From Alviniconcha marisindica (Eukaryota > Mollusca > Gastropoda > Provannidae), in contig JABMCL010003865.1 of NCBI GenBank assembly GCA_018857735.1, forward strand, positions 62,001 to 126,000: a stretch of DNA of 64,000 nucleotides, given 5' to 3'. A program made the position numbers and the translations under genes. The notes under the pieces are model-generated. The model worked only from the letters and a program-made list of their open reading frames with translations. It ran no database searches and had not been told where the DNA came from. Below, one piece after another: positions 45,701 through 60,330 of this stretch. Position 1 is the stretch's first letter. Every line of letters begins with the position of its first letter.

Positions 45701-48700
45701 CACGGATGTGCGACACCTCAAAAACAGTGACATATTTAGACACGGACGTGCGACACCTGCAACATATTTACTAGTTCCAAAGGAAATCTCGCTGCTTGCA
45801 GCATCTGCTATTTGTGCGCTAATGCATCCTTTTTCAAATTAAAGACAGCCAAACCTTTGCAAAAACTTCACCTGCACGCATGCTGAAACCCAACAAACTG
45901 GAGTGTGCGCGCATGCATGCGGCAATCCAGCCTTAAAGGGGATGCAAAAGACAGAAGAGACCAGCGCAGAGTCTGGGGAGAGAGACAGGGCCACAAACCT
46001 GAGAGCATCCTCTCTGACATTGCGTTGGGGTGCAAAGCAGGCGATGGCCCACACGCGGATCTCAATGCCGTAGTAGAACTGCTTGCCTCGCATGTCCCAC
46101 ACGCCCTGGTTGGGCACCGCTTGCGCTTTGGTCTGTGAACCATACTTTTTCATAATAATCAGGGTACACCGCAAGGCTTCCGTCACTTCACATGGCACTC
46201 CGCTACCACTCCTCCAAATTAACAACACAAGTGGTTCTATATAAATGGCAGTAATACATCACTGAATAAACTACATACTGAACTTTCAACATCATGTATC
46301 ATTTACTTCTGTCTTCCTTAAAACAGCAGGGTGGTTAAAATTTACAGCTCCAGAACACTGTACAATGTAATTAACAAGAGAGGCGATTTGTCACAAGATC
46401 AAATACACTGGCCAGTAGTGGCTTGCCTGTGAGTAAACTGGGGTTTCCGTTTCCCCATCAATAACAGAGAAAGCACACACACAGTTCACAACCTAGCCCC
46501 AGTTCCACACGGTAAATGTGTTGCTAGCATTACTGTAACACATTCTGCTCTACAATGGGGAGCTGCATAAATCTCGTTAAGCTAGCATTACTGTAAAATG
46601 TTCTGCTCTGCAATGTGGAGCTGAATAAATCACCACAACTACTATCAACTGACGGTGTTCATGTTTTCTGGACGCTCTCTCTTTCTTTCTTTGTTGTAAT
46701 GGGTTGGGGAAGGACTGAGGGGTTCAGTCACATAGTCCAACGATCAAACTCAATTCAATCAACTCTTCAAATGCTGAGATGATTGACAGCCAAAGCGGCG
46801 GGTGGGTGAGAAGGCTCCATAACTGTTATCATCCCACTCAGCTTTTAAGGTGTTAAATAATGACTGATGTAAGACCATTATCTTTCGCATGGGCTTTGTT
46901 TTTGTTTTTAGCGGGGTTGAAGGGTGGTTGGGGGGGGGGGAGGGGGGGAGGTGTCTTTCACTCTAACGAGAGAAAGGTCTTTAGTAGTTACAACACCGTT
47001 TTCCCCATCTCAACACTGGGGGGCAAGGGCAGGCAGTACTCTGCGAAAATGAGACAAGCACTTTGGATTGAGTTGATGGTAGCTATCGTACCCCCTCAGT
47101 CCGGGGTGCCGATATACACTCACATCGAAGCCACCAGACGTCCCTCGAGGGTACATGGACTGGTTTCAGTCATTATTCAGCACATGAAATGATTTAGAGA
47201 AACAAAAACCATCAGCTGCTTGCACGCAAACTAAGGGAAGCACTTCTCACCCACCCAGCATGCACAGTGAACCTCAATATGCCGTTAGTTATACTGCCCA
47301 GTACAGGCAATGAACCTCGACACATATACCCCCACTTTCATCTGTCAAGTGCACACACTGAACCTCAACACACTGCTACAGTTAAGCTGACCTGTCCAGC
47401 AATATACTGCCCCAACTTCTAATCTACCCAATATGAACCTAGATCAACATGTCACTGTGTCTTCTCTTTCACTTGCCATAAACCAGTCTTCATCACCCAT
47501 ACTTTTCCACCCAATACAGCAAATCTCAATATGCAGCCCAGACTTCCCACTCACCCAGTAAAATGAACTTTACAATCATGCCGCCTACACACGCAGCACA
47601 CTCCCCCAATATTCAGTGAACCTCAAAACAGCGCCATTGTCTCTCAACCACCAAGTACAATGTGCTGCAAGAGATCACTCTCACCTATTCACCCTGTGCA
47701 GACGGTGAACCTCAGTTGTCTGCCCAACTTCTCTACCCCCCCACCCCCCCGCAAGTGTAATTCTGTAAACAGTGAACCCTAACATACTTTCCACAATTCT
47801 CATCCACCTAGCACAGGCACGGTACTGTGCAGACTTCTCTTTCACCTACCCAGCATGGACACTGAACCGCAGCACACTGGCCAGACTTCTTATGGTCTCT
47901 GAAGACACACTGAACCTCAACATACCTATACTGCCCAGACTTCTTATGAACTCTGAAGACACACTGAACCTCAACATACCTATACTGCCCAGACTTCTTA
48001 TGAACTCTGAACCTCAACATACCTATACTGCCCAGACTTCTTATGAACTCTGAAGACACACTGAACCTCAACATACTTATACCGCTCAAACTTCTTATGA
48101 ACCCTGAAGACACGACACACTGAACCTCAACATACCTACACCGGTCAGATTTCTTATGAACTCTGAAGACACACTGAACCTCAACATACCTATATTGCCC
48201 AGACTTCTTATGAACTCTGAAGACACACTGAACCTCAACATACTTATACTGCTCAAACTTCTTATGAACCCTGAATACACGACACACTGAACCTCAACAT
48301 ACTTACACCGGTCAGATATCTTATGAACTCTGAAGACACACTGAACCTCAACATACACTGGCCAGATTTCTTATGAAATCTGAAGACACACTGAACCTCA
48401 ACATACCTATACTGCCCAGACTTCTTATGAATGCTGAAGACACATTGATCCTCAACATACTTATACTGCCCAGACTTCTTATGAACTATGAAGACACACT
48501 GAACCTCAACCTACTTATACTGCCCCAACTTGTTATGAATTTTCATGGCAAACTGAACCTCAGCACACTGCATAGACTTCTTATGAACTCTGAGGACACA
48601 CTGAACATCTGCATACTTACTGCCCAGAATTCTTATGTACTCTGAGGACACACTGAACCTCAACATACTTATTACCATACTTCTTATGAACTCTGCGGAC

Positions 48701-51700
48701 ACACTGAACATCAATGTACTTACAACCAGACTTCTTATGTACTCTGAGGACATACTCAACAACCCCCAGTACCTGGCATTCTTCACAACCTCTATCCTTC
48801 AACAACTTGTACCTTCAACAATGTGTATCCTTCAGCCTCTATCCACTCTTCAACAACCTGGATTTTCCAACAACACCCCCACAAAACCCCCACACACACC
48901 ACCACCACCTAACAACATTTTCTTCAACTAGTTCAACAACTGCTGTTCTCCTAGTCTTCCTCAACTCCCACTCTTCAACATATTGCTTCCTTTAAGGATT
49001 GGACCCCCGGCCGTTGCAACTTCTAAATCTTTTTCTTTTTTGCATACTGTACACCTTGTTCTTTACTCCATCTTCAATCAAATTTTTTTTTTTAAAGAAA
49101 AAAAAGAAAAAGAAAAAAAAGAAAGAAAGAAAATGGCATATGTCTACAAAAACAACAACAAAACCATGCAATGTTAATCATGACACATAAAGAGGTTCAC
49201 TGTGCTTAATTTGTAAAATATTTGATACTACATGGCACTTGTTGTCCCCCCCCCCCCCCCACTTCTCCATTCTGCTTAAGTAACCCTCTAGCTACCAAAG
49301 AAAGGACAGGAGTTCAGAATGACAGCACCGTAACACCCATAAAATTCAGTACAACTTCAGTTTGTCTGAAGCTTCAGCTCTTTGCCCCCTAAGCATTCTA
49401 AGCAGCACTGTTACAATGCCAATGGAACCCAAACACCTGAAATTTCTTTCATGTCATCAGTAACATGTGTTAGTCTATCACCCAATGTGGAGAAAGAACT
49501 GAGGGTGAAAGTTGCTTGGACAAGAGGAACCTGCCTGTGTTGTCCATGAGTTTGTCATAAACGTTTGTGTGAACTGAACTCTAGACTCCAAACAGTACAA
49601 TACTTATACAATAAGCTGATCGTGTCCCCTATCCACAGCACTACAATGAAGTCCATCTGTACAATCATGTCCCCTACCCACAGCACTACAATGAAGTCCA
49701 TCTGTACAATCATGTCCCCTACCCATATTGTACCCTACCCATAGCACTACAATGAAGTCCATCTGTACAATCATGTCCCCTACCCGCAGCACTACAATGA
49801 AGTCCATCTGTACAATCATGTCCCCTACCTATATTGTACCCTACCCATAGCACTACAATGAAGTCCATCAGTACAATCATGTCCCCTACCCATATTGTAC
49901 CCTACCCATAGCACTACAATGAAGTCCATCTGTACAATCATGTCCCCTACCCACAGCACTACAATGAAGTCCATCTGTACAATCATGTCCCCTACCCACA
50001 GCACTACAATGAAGTCCATCTGTACAATCATGTCCCCTACCTATATTGTACCCTACCCATAGCACTACAATGAAGTCCATCTGTACAATCATGTCCCCTA
50101 CCCACAGCATTACAATGAAGTCCACCTACACAATCATGTCGCCTACCCATAGCACTACAATGAAGTCCCTCTGTACAATCATGTCCCCTACCCACAGCAC
50201 TACAATGAAGTCCATCTGTACAATCATGTCCCCTACCCATATTATACCCTACCCATTCCCATAGCACTACAATGAAGTCCATCTGTACAATCATGTCCCC
50301 TACCCATAGCACTGCAATAAAGTCCATCTGTACAATCATGCCCCCTACCCATAGCACTACAATGAAGTCCATCTGTACAATCATGCCCCCTACCCATAGC
50401 ACTACAATGAAATCCATCTGTACAATCACAATTTTTTCTGACAAGGTCTCCTATTCACAGCATCACAGTGATCTCAATGTTCACCTGGACAACCATGATT
50501 CATTTTCTGACCGAAGTCCCCTACCCATCAATTTACATCTTACCTGTGCAATCATGATTAACTTTCTGACAAATGTCCCCTCCATTAGTCCATACTATTA
50601 CATTAAACTTCACCCGTACAACTGTGGTAAACTTTTCAGCACAGCCCCACAGCATTACACTGAGTTCACCCGAACAACCATAACCAACTTGTTCACAAGG
50701 TCCCCTACCAATAGTATTACAGTTTACACTGAAGTTCACCTGTACAATCATAATTTAATTTCTAACGAGGAGGCCCCCTACCAACAGCACTAAAGCTTAC
50801 CCATATGATCACAATTTGCCTTTTTCTGCAATCCCCTACCCATAGCATTACACTGGACTTCACCTGTACGACTGTGAACTGACTTTCTTCCGAGGTCATG
50901 GTATGCTTGTTCACCTACTGTGCCATGCAGCATCAAACCACATACAAGTTCAAATCATAAATGCTAGCATACACATAAAAAGTTGAACATAATAAAATGA
51001 ACTAAAATAAACATCTTTTTCTTCTCATCTTCCTGCAAACCTTCTTCCTGTTTTTCTTCCATCTTCCTCAGATCTTGATGTCATGGCACATGTCATGTTA
51101 AAGTAAAATTTTCACTTAGAAACCAAGAGAAACTGACGCAACAGGAACAATAATACTTGGTGTTTTCAACCATGAACCATAAGACATAACAGACAATTCA
51201 ACATGAAACAAATCAGCATGCCACCAAAACACAATAGAGAAAGAACGGAGAGAAAAAAAAGGGGAAAAAAAAGGGGGAACAAATGACAGCAGAGTCTTAC
51301 TTGAGCAATGTCTACAATCAAAATCTGACCGCCTAACAAATCTGCACCAATGCTGCTTTGCGTGTTCAGAGCCGCATGTACATAATTTAGACAGAAAAAC
51401 GAAACAAAGGCAAAGACTGAGAAAGAGCATTTATGAACGAAGAATGGACAGGGAAGAACTGAACACTGAACTACAGGTAGAATAAAAAATAAAAGGACAA
51501 AAACAAGACTGGACAAATCAAATGAAACACAGAAAGAAAGCAAACACAAGTGTGCAAGGAGAAAGACAAAGACAGCACAAACAAACAAATCCAGAAAACA
51601 AAGAGAGACCGAAAGAGCGTTTTAACAAAACTGGGCAAAAGATTATGGAATGGCTGCCAGCTTCTACAGTGCACACTGTCTCCACCAGCTGATAAGCTCA

Positions 51701-54700
51701 GTGAACAGTTTTCAGAACATTCTGACCAAAGAGAACTAGCCGGAAAGACAGCAAAACGGGGACACGATGCAAGGAGCTGGGCATTATCGATACCCCATAC
51801 TTACTTCATGTACAGCACAAACAAACACAGAAGATGAAAGAAAGACAAGATGAAAGACAGAAGTCCCTATGTTAACATCAGCCTCCCCTGGCACCTAAGA
51901 TTGAGACTAAAAGCTCAACGTAACACTCTGCTGTACTCCAAAAACCAAACATGCAACGGCCAAGAGAAGAGGAACAAACCGAAAAGAACAGTGAGACGTG
52001 ACCTTTTAACCCCTTCACTGCCTCAATCAACTTGGACCAGCCACCCTACACAACTACAGCAACAGACAGCAAACAACAACAACAGCAGCCTGTTCATGAC
52101 TACAAATTATACAAACCAGTTGTTAATTCTAAATACCACCAAACTGGAAGTGAAAACAACATCATTTTAAAATGTTTTCTAGGCTATGATCAGGCGCAAG
52201 TGGAATCAAACTGAGCATCACTGCACTTGTATCTGGAAAAGGTGCCACGTCCGTTTCTACTCTGTCCGACTCATCAGATGGCAGGGTTAGTCTGATACCT
52301 CTTTCTCTTAGAACATGAACATCCGCAAGCTTTTCCACTCTCAACATAGTCGGATATGGTATCATGACTGTTTTAAGATTCTGTAAGAATTGCCTGCTGC
52401 TTAAAATGAACACACACACATAATGACAGACACACACACGCACACACACACAAAAGACAGAGAAAAAAACATGCACACAAAAAACCCCACATAAGACACC
52501 ATCACCACCTCTACCCAACCCGGAACCCATGCCCAACAACAATTTGCTTTTTTAAAAGCGCAGGTAGGTGTTCTGTCCCTTTCTCAACTAAGACCGAGCA
52601 CTTCAAACAACACAAAACCTTTCAAACCTTAAGTACACGGCAATCCAAAGAGTTAGGCAGTGAAGGCGTTAATTCCACACAAAACACTGAACATACTTCT
52701 AAAAAAAAAAAAAGAGTGAAAAAAAAAGAAGAGAAGTTGGACGTTGATGAAATCATATGGCAAATTGTCTTACCCTCCCTCCGTACTGCAATTTTGGGGC
52801 GGTTAGAACTCTTCCCTCCACCTCCATCATTTGTGTGCTAATGCTGATTCCAAACGTTTGTAGGTACGGATCCGCATTGAAATTTGCCTTGCGCACCTAC
52901 ATCGCATAAAAAGGGGGCGCCACAGAGGGCGGGAACAATCAGCATCAATCAGTCTGGCCCGCAGGTTAGCGGGTGGATCGTTAATCTCCTGGTCCAGGCT
53001 AGAGCCAGAAGCTCCCTGGAGGATTTTTTTTTTTTTGGCTCTCCGGGGAGCTGATGCGGCGGCCGGCGCTCTTGGACCAAGGGCTCTCTCTTCCCCTGAG
53101 CTAGAAGGTGGGGGGGTCTTTTCTTCTTTCGTGATTTGCTTCTAACCCTGTCAAACCCTCGCTAAAAGGGACGTGACAAAAAGCTCTGAAAATGCTGCCA
53201 CCTGCACGTTTTGTTTCCAAATACTTTTGGTTTCTGTTTTGGGCTGATGCACCACTTATCACTTGAAATCAAAATATCGTCAGATCAAGTAATGTGACAC
53301 TTTCCTTTTGGGGGGTTTTGTTTCTAAATTACAGCATCAACGCTCACAAATTTCATACGTCAGAAAACAGCACTGAGGCAACCCACCCGATGAGGGTCCC
53401 CAAAGTTCAGTTGACAGAGAAGCACATTTTTTTCAGAGCTTTGCAAGGAAAAAAACAAATCAGGAGATATTTTCACCACTGCAAAAGAATACGAAACAAA
53501 ACAGAAACAAGAAGACCAAAAAAAACACGAAAAAACAATAAAAAGTGTGGCAGACGAAAACAGAAGACGAGACGAATGAAAAAAAAAAATGTCTGAAGGG
53601 TAGAGGAAGTAGCCAATACATCAGAGGCAGTACGATTGAGATGGAAAACAATCATGCCTACCCGCCCTCCGTATTGTAACCTCGGCACGGGCAGAACACG
53701 GCCTTTGACCTCTGTCATTTGCGTATCGACATTGATGTCAAACGTTCTCAGGTAGGGGTCGTTATTGAAGTCGGCTTTCGACACCTGGGTGGGGTGAGCA
53801 TGACCAGACATAGGAGAGATCAAGCCATCGCGTCATCATACATGTTCAACTTCATGGGAACACATTTGCAGCAGCCAAAGAAGAAAAAAATCAGAAAAAA
53901 ATACAACTGCAATCAATTTTGCTTCCCTCCAAATCACATCAAGATTAATCAATCAATGACTGGCTGTTTCATGGAAAGCATTCAATTTTTTTTAATTATA
54001 AACAATCACATTCATTCATGACACACTATTATACCATGAATCTGCAATGCAACATTCTGATCCAGAGGGACTATGAACTTGATGCCACCCACGGACGCAT
54101 AACACTAACAAGGGACAAAACACCACCGACCTGGAGGTTAAACTACCTTCTGGCGTGGCATGCGAATAATACCAGGATGAGAAAATCCACCAAGGCCGTC
54201 CCTCTGCCCTGATGGGATTATCTACCTTGTACCACGTACTTGCACGCCAGGCGATAGTTACAGCAGGTGATTCATGCCTTGGTGGTTATGAGAGTTACAG
54301 CAGGTGATGTGTGCCTTGGTGGTTCTGTCCCTTGGCATTACATGTAGGCGCGATGCCACCGCTTGTGTCTCATCAGACCCCTGTGTTGATTCTACACAAG
54401 TGGTGCGGGCCTTGTTGTGTTTCAGGTGGATCTGTGGCACTCCAGACCCTTGCATCAATGCAAAAGTGCCATGGAACCCAACTAACATAGCTCTGCTGTT
54501 CCATACTTTCCTTCTCTAAGCACTTCCCTCTCAAGGAACTGTCTTTAACTGTCTCCTTACATTGCTGCCATCATTTTCTTCCGGCTGTAGGGCTCCTACA
54601 ACATTTTCAATCCAGACGTCACCAACTTTCAAGACCTTTTCCTTCGTTTCTTTTAAAAATACTAAATTTCATGATTACTCACCTATTCAACTTCAATTCA

Positions 54701-57700
54701 CTCCACAAAATGCTAATGTGAAATTACTGACATTTCACAAGTATAAATTATACATAATAATAAACAGCCAAAGGATGAGTGAAGCTATCTGGACAGTTAT
54801 TCTCAAACTGAAAGTCTGTCAGGAAATCACTGGCTTGTTAGTCTGACTTTGACAGAAATGAAACTGCAATTTTTTTCCCAAGACACCTGCAGGATTCTCT
54901 CCATCCCCTCCTTCCCTTTTTCCAAGACATCTGTGGATTTTAATGGGAAAGCCTCTGACGATGATGCTATTCAACATCATCATCAGGGCAATGTACGAGT
55001 GGGGGTGGGCAGGGGGGTGGGAGAAGGGGGGAGGGGGGGGTAGTGTGAAGGTGGGGGGCGGGGGTGTTTACCTGTGACCAAGTCCATAGTCCCCACAGAT
55101 CCGTGACCCAGGTAAGATCAGGACACACACATGAAAGACTAATACTGGCTCACCCAGCAGTGTGACACACACGCTTACAAAACAACAACCTTGAATCCAT
55201 TACATCAACTCGACTCTTCTTGATGGCACTCGGGGTCCATGCAGTGGTGGTGGGCAGGAGGGATTGGGATGGGGGGGGGGGGGGGGGGGGGGGGAAGTGT
55301 CCTGCGCCATCTTTTCAGCTTTATTTCAGCTCTGAAAACAAACCTGTCCTGGTGGTTCTCTTGTGGAATGGAATGGAAACTGGCATTTGATGCCCACTCA
55401 ACCGTGACGGTTATATGTGTGTGAATCGTTCTCTTGTGGAATGGAATGGAAACTGGCATTTGATGCCCACTCAACCATGACGGTTATATGTGTGTGAATT
55501 GTTCTCTTGTGGAATGGAATGGAAATTGGCATTTGATGCCCACTCAACCATGACGGTTATATATGTGTGTGAATCGTTCTCTTGTAATGCATCTGACCAT
55601 ACAACATTCTCTCGCAGCTGCCTGCAAAAGTATTGGACAGAGATTTTTCACTTCAGCATCTCACAGTGCAAACATGAGGAGGTACCAGATAATTTAAAAA
55701 GAAAAAAAGAAGAAAAAAAAGTGGAAAACTTTGGCAAATCAAATAAACTATCATCCAAAGGACAAAGCAATCAAGTGAATGAGACTAGCAAAAGGTTTTA
55801 CTAATGGCATACGGCCAACTGCTTTACACAAAAATTCACTCACCAGCTCTAGTGGCCAAACTCATGGGAAATTCTAGCCACCTCACAATCCACTGTGTGA
55901 GGTGTTTCAGTATTTACCAACTGCGATACAATGGGGATTGTCTCCTTTGCAAAGGCAGCTGAGGAAACTTCCCACACTCTTTTAAGATTTCCAAGCGCCT
56001 ATGGATCTTTTACGTGTGGTCAGAAGTACACAGGTCTGACACGCTTTTTTGTCCTCACATGCGGGACTAGAAAGTAATGTCTTGACACGCTTTTTCATCC
56101 TCATATGAGGCTAGAAAGTAAGTCCAATATGACCATCTGGCTAGAAGACAAACGTACAGTGCTGGCTTGGGGTCCAGGTAGAATCAACCCTGAGAATCAG
56201 CCTCTGTTCAGTTACAAATGCTAACTGATGAACGAGTTGTCAGTGTCAGGGTAAAAACCCTTTGTCACAGCGCCCGCTACCGTGCCAACAGAAACCAGGT
56301 TTCTGCTTTCTAACATTGCTGATGAAACCAAAGAGGCATTGCTGAGCTCATATTTATGGGGGCAAGCAGGCTTTTTTGTCTGTGTGTGTGTGTGTGCATT
56401 TTTTTTTTACACCTGCACATTAAACCCGTTAGTGATGAAAAAGTGAGTTAAATGTTTTCACTATTTAAGAGAGGGCGGCATTACTGACTTTTTGAAGAAG
56501 AAAAAAAAAAGCACAACTCTCACAGTCTTCACTATTTTTATTTTTTTAAATTGGGGATTCCTGACTCTTCAAGTAACCAGGGGGAACAATTCTTGGAGCT
56601 GCATGGACCCTGGTGATGATGTCACAGTGCTCAGTGTACAGTACATGACCAGTTTTATTCAAGGGGGAGGCAAAAAGCGGATACATGTGGATGATAAGTT
56701 TACTACTTGCTCGTGTTACGTGGTTAGTTCTTGAGTACACTGTGTAGGCTTACAGTTACATCATAGTTACAATCTGTGAAAAAAAGCTGCTAATTTCATT
56801 AGGCCCGACTATTTGGTTTTCATGGAACCATTCGGCAGGACAATGCAGTTCAAGCATGAAGGACCATCAGACTGTGACACTAACTTCCAGTCATGGACAC
56901 CAACAGGGCACACACACACATCACCAACACGATTACTGCCCACAGGTGACATCACACGGACACCAACAGGGCACACGCACACATCACTGACACGATTACT
57001 GCCCACAGGTGACATCACACGGACACCAACCAGACACACACATGACTGACAGGATTACTGCCGACAGGTGACATCACACAGACACCAACCGGACACACAC
57101 ACCCCACGTCACTGACAGGATTACTGCCAACAGGTGACATCACACAGACACCAATTGGACACACACACTACACATCACTGACAGGATTACTGCTGACAGG
57201 TGACATCACACACACTACACATCGTTGACAGGATTACTGCCAACAGGTGACACCATTCATCAATGAGACAACATCAGGGAAGGGCAAAACACTTAGATTT
57301 TCTTTTTCATTTTTTTTCTTACTTGGTAAACAAATGTTAATTGTAGTCAATTCTAATGTTCTGATTTCTTTTTCTTACTTGGTAAACAAATGTAAACTGT
57401 AGTCGATTCTATCTCTATGCCTACAGAGAGCTTTTATATAAACAGGAAGGCTGGAAACTGTCTGCCACAATGAAAAAAGATGGCAATGATGGAAGGAGGA
57501 AGACAGCATGTGACGGAATGAGCAAGTGGACAAACGAATGAATGAATGAATGCGCATCAGATCATATGACCAATGTGGCAATGCAGCACTCAAATGGCCC
57601 ATATGATCCAATGAAAAATTTATATTTTACATTTTCGTGTACGGCAGCCAAAATCTGTGCCATTCAGGATGTCGACTGCATTGTAAGGCTGTATTCATTG

Positions 57701-58213
57701 CATGAAAAAGGCTTAGAACACTCAAATTCAGTACCCAGCAGCTGCCGAATGCAGATTTTAGAATGATAAAGAGTTAACACTGAACAACTTTTAGCCATAA
57801 TCAAATGAGTAGAGAGAAGCAGGGAAGGGGAACAATTTTTTTTTTTTTAAAGTACCCAGTCAGCTAACTGCTGACAGTGACACAATAGGATGCAACTGCT
57901 TCCATTCATGAGTCAAAAACGTGATTTGCTGTTCCTGCCACATCAGCCTTATAACAAGATCCACTGGAACGCTGCATGTGCACAAACTGAGCGTGTAATT
58001 AATGTCCCAGAAATGAAATACCTCATGATAAATGTGCACTCAGCAAAACAAACACTGCTTGATTTTCTTTTTGAAGATCTGAATCCACGATTCTGTAACT
58101 GAAAACTAAAAGCTGATAATATGTATTCTTTTGTTTGTTTTAATCTCCAGACTAAAAATCAAGTTTATTTTTTGACAATATCAGCTCATGATGAATGATG
58201 TGACACAACAAAT

Positions 58214-58246
<33 letters not shown>

Positions 58247-59464
58247 AAGAAGAGATTCCAATAAAAAGCACCATTCAATGAAAATTAAGCAGTCCCCAAG
58301 AAGCGTTTATGTATTGACTGTTGGCTTGATCTCTCCTGCATTACATGACAAGAGACATAATTTGTACAGTTTCCACTTAAAGCCAGGGATGAAATGAATA
58401 AAATAATGAATAAATAGAAGGAAAAAAAAAATTAGCATTGCTCAATCAAAACTTCTTTCTTCTGCAACTCTGAAAGAGAAACCTTCCAATGGATTGAGCA
58501 TGCTGTTGAAAAGAAAATATAAATATATACAAGTAGGAACACCAGTATCAGTAAAATAAAGAAACAAGAACAAGTAATATAACAATGAAACTATAACAGG
58601 AAGATATTGAAAAATAAAAAACAAACAAAAAAAACAAAACTTCGGCAGAATGCCTATCAAATTCAGAACTTTTGCAGAATGCTTGTCAAATTCAGACCAA
58701 CAGAAAGATCATTAACAGATCTCATTTTTGGCTACACAAGACTCTCAAAAATAAACTTTTAAAAAGAAAGACAAATAGGAAAACATAAGAAGGGGCAAGG
58801 GGGATAAAAAGTTGGCAAATCAGTCTGAATTTTCAGTGCATTTCGCAACCATACAAATTTTTGCGGCATGGATGGAACAAGAATTAATGCTCAAGAAATA
58901 GACAATCAAAAAAATAATCAATTTGGTATTTTAAACAAAGCTCAAGCCATCAGTTGTTAAAGCATTGCCCATGCAGCCCAAACACACATTTCACTTCCTG
59001 AGGAAAATTCCTAACTCGACAAAACATACTAGTTTACTTCTTCCTTTCTCTCTCTCTCCAGTCACAGAGAGAAGTCTTTACTCCTTTTCACAAATGAAAC
59101 ACTTTCTTTTTCTTTTCTTCAGATGCAGTCACATAACCCTGACAGGTGCCTGTGCTTCAGATAAAATCACACAACAGTGAGAGGTCTGGTGTTCAGCTAC
59201 AACCACATAACAGTAAGAACCTCAGAGGACTTTATCCTTCAGATACACTCACGTAAGTGAGAAGCCGTTGTTCTTCTTGGGGAGGGGGGGGGGGGCATTT
59301 CATTTATTTTCCTTATTCTGCAGATACTGACCAAATAATTTGCCCCTTTTAATGACTTGAAAAATTTCTCATGATTTTTGTTGTTGTTTATTTTTATTGA
59401 TTTTTGTTTTTTTGTTTTTTGGGGGGTGCTCTTTTTGTTCTTTTCCCCGTTTTGGAATATTTGC

Positions 59465-59496
<32 letters not shown>

Positions 59497-60267
59497 ATAT
59501 GAGGGGTGGGTGAGATGCAAGATAGGTTGAAGATCCAAACACATAAAAGATTCAAAAGAACCCTTATTTATTATTGTAAGTCTGGATCTTATTTTAGAAC
59601 GCTAAGTCATTCTCGTTTTCAATTTTTGGCCTCACGTTGCATTGAAACTGGGCAAACAAATGAGTGTCAGTCTCACACTCACTCTCCAACAACGCTGGTG
59701 TTTCTTTCACCCTTTCCTCACCTAAAAACTGTCAGAAGCGTGGGCTGACTGCAGCTGAAGAAAACGGCATATTTAACGGAAGTGTAATGGGAACCGACTT
59801 CAGGGCTGTTTCAAAGAAAATCTAAGGGGACACCGCTTGAGACACGAGGAAAGAGAACTGACACAATATTAAAACATACAAATCAACTGGGATACAAAAT
59901 CATAAATAGTTGCGGAGAAACAAACCTGCACGTTTCTCACAGAATGTACTCCATTTCACAGAGGGAAAAACCCCATCTGTCTATACTGAGTAGAACAACT
60001 GTTTGAATATTTGCAGGTTTGTTTCTGATCTTGATTACATCAACCTCATTAGGAGACATAAAAATCATCCTGAAACCAAGTACTGTGCAAAGTTATAGAC
60101 AGTGTATTTACTCATCTGAGTAAATATGTACTTATTTTAATCAGCTTTAATGACCAAAGCATGAAGCAGAAAAAGCAAACAGCTAAACACCAAACACTCA
60201 AAGTAGAGACTAGGACTAAAACATTTCTTCAACTTTCAAAAAAAAAAGCTGTTTACAATAATTCTTC

Positions 60268-60330
<63 letters not shown>

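Noticed and set aside
49605..50430. Open frames over the 45-bp array
   Set aside because: Period divisible by three and stop-poor unit; no family resemblance.
55880..56290. Named transposon assignment for the segment with TCTTTTACGTGTGGTCAG
   Set aside because: It feels like a common marine-invertebrate repeat, but I found no second copy in the window and cannot name it safely.
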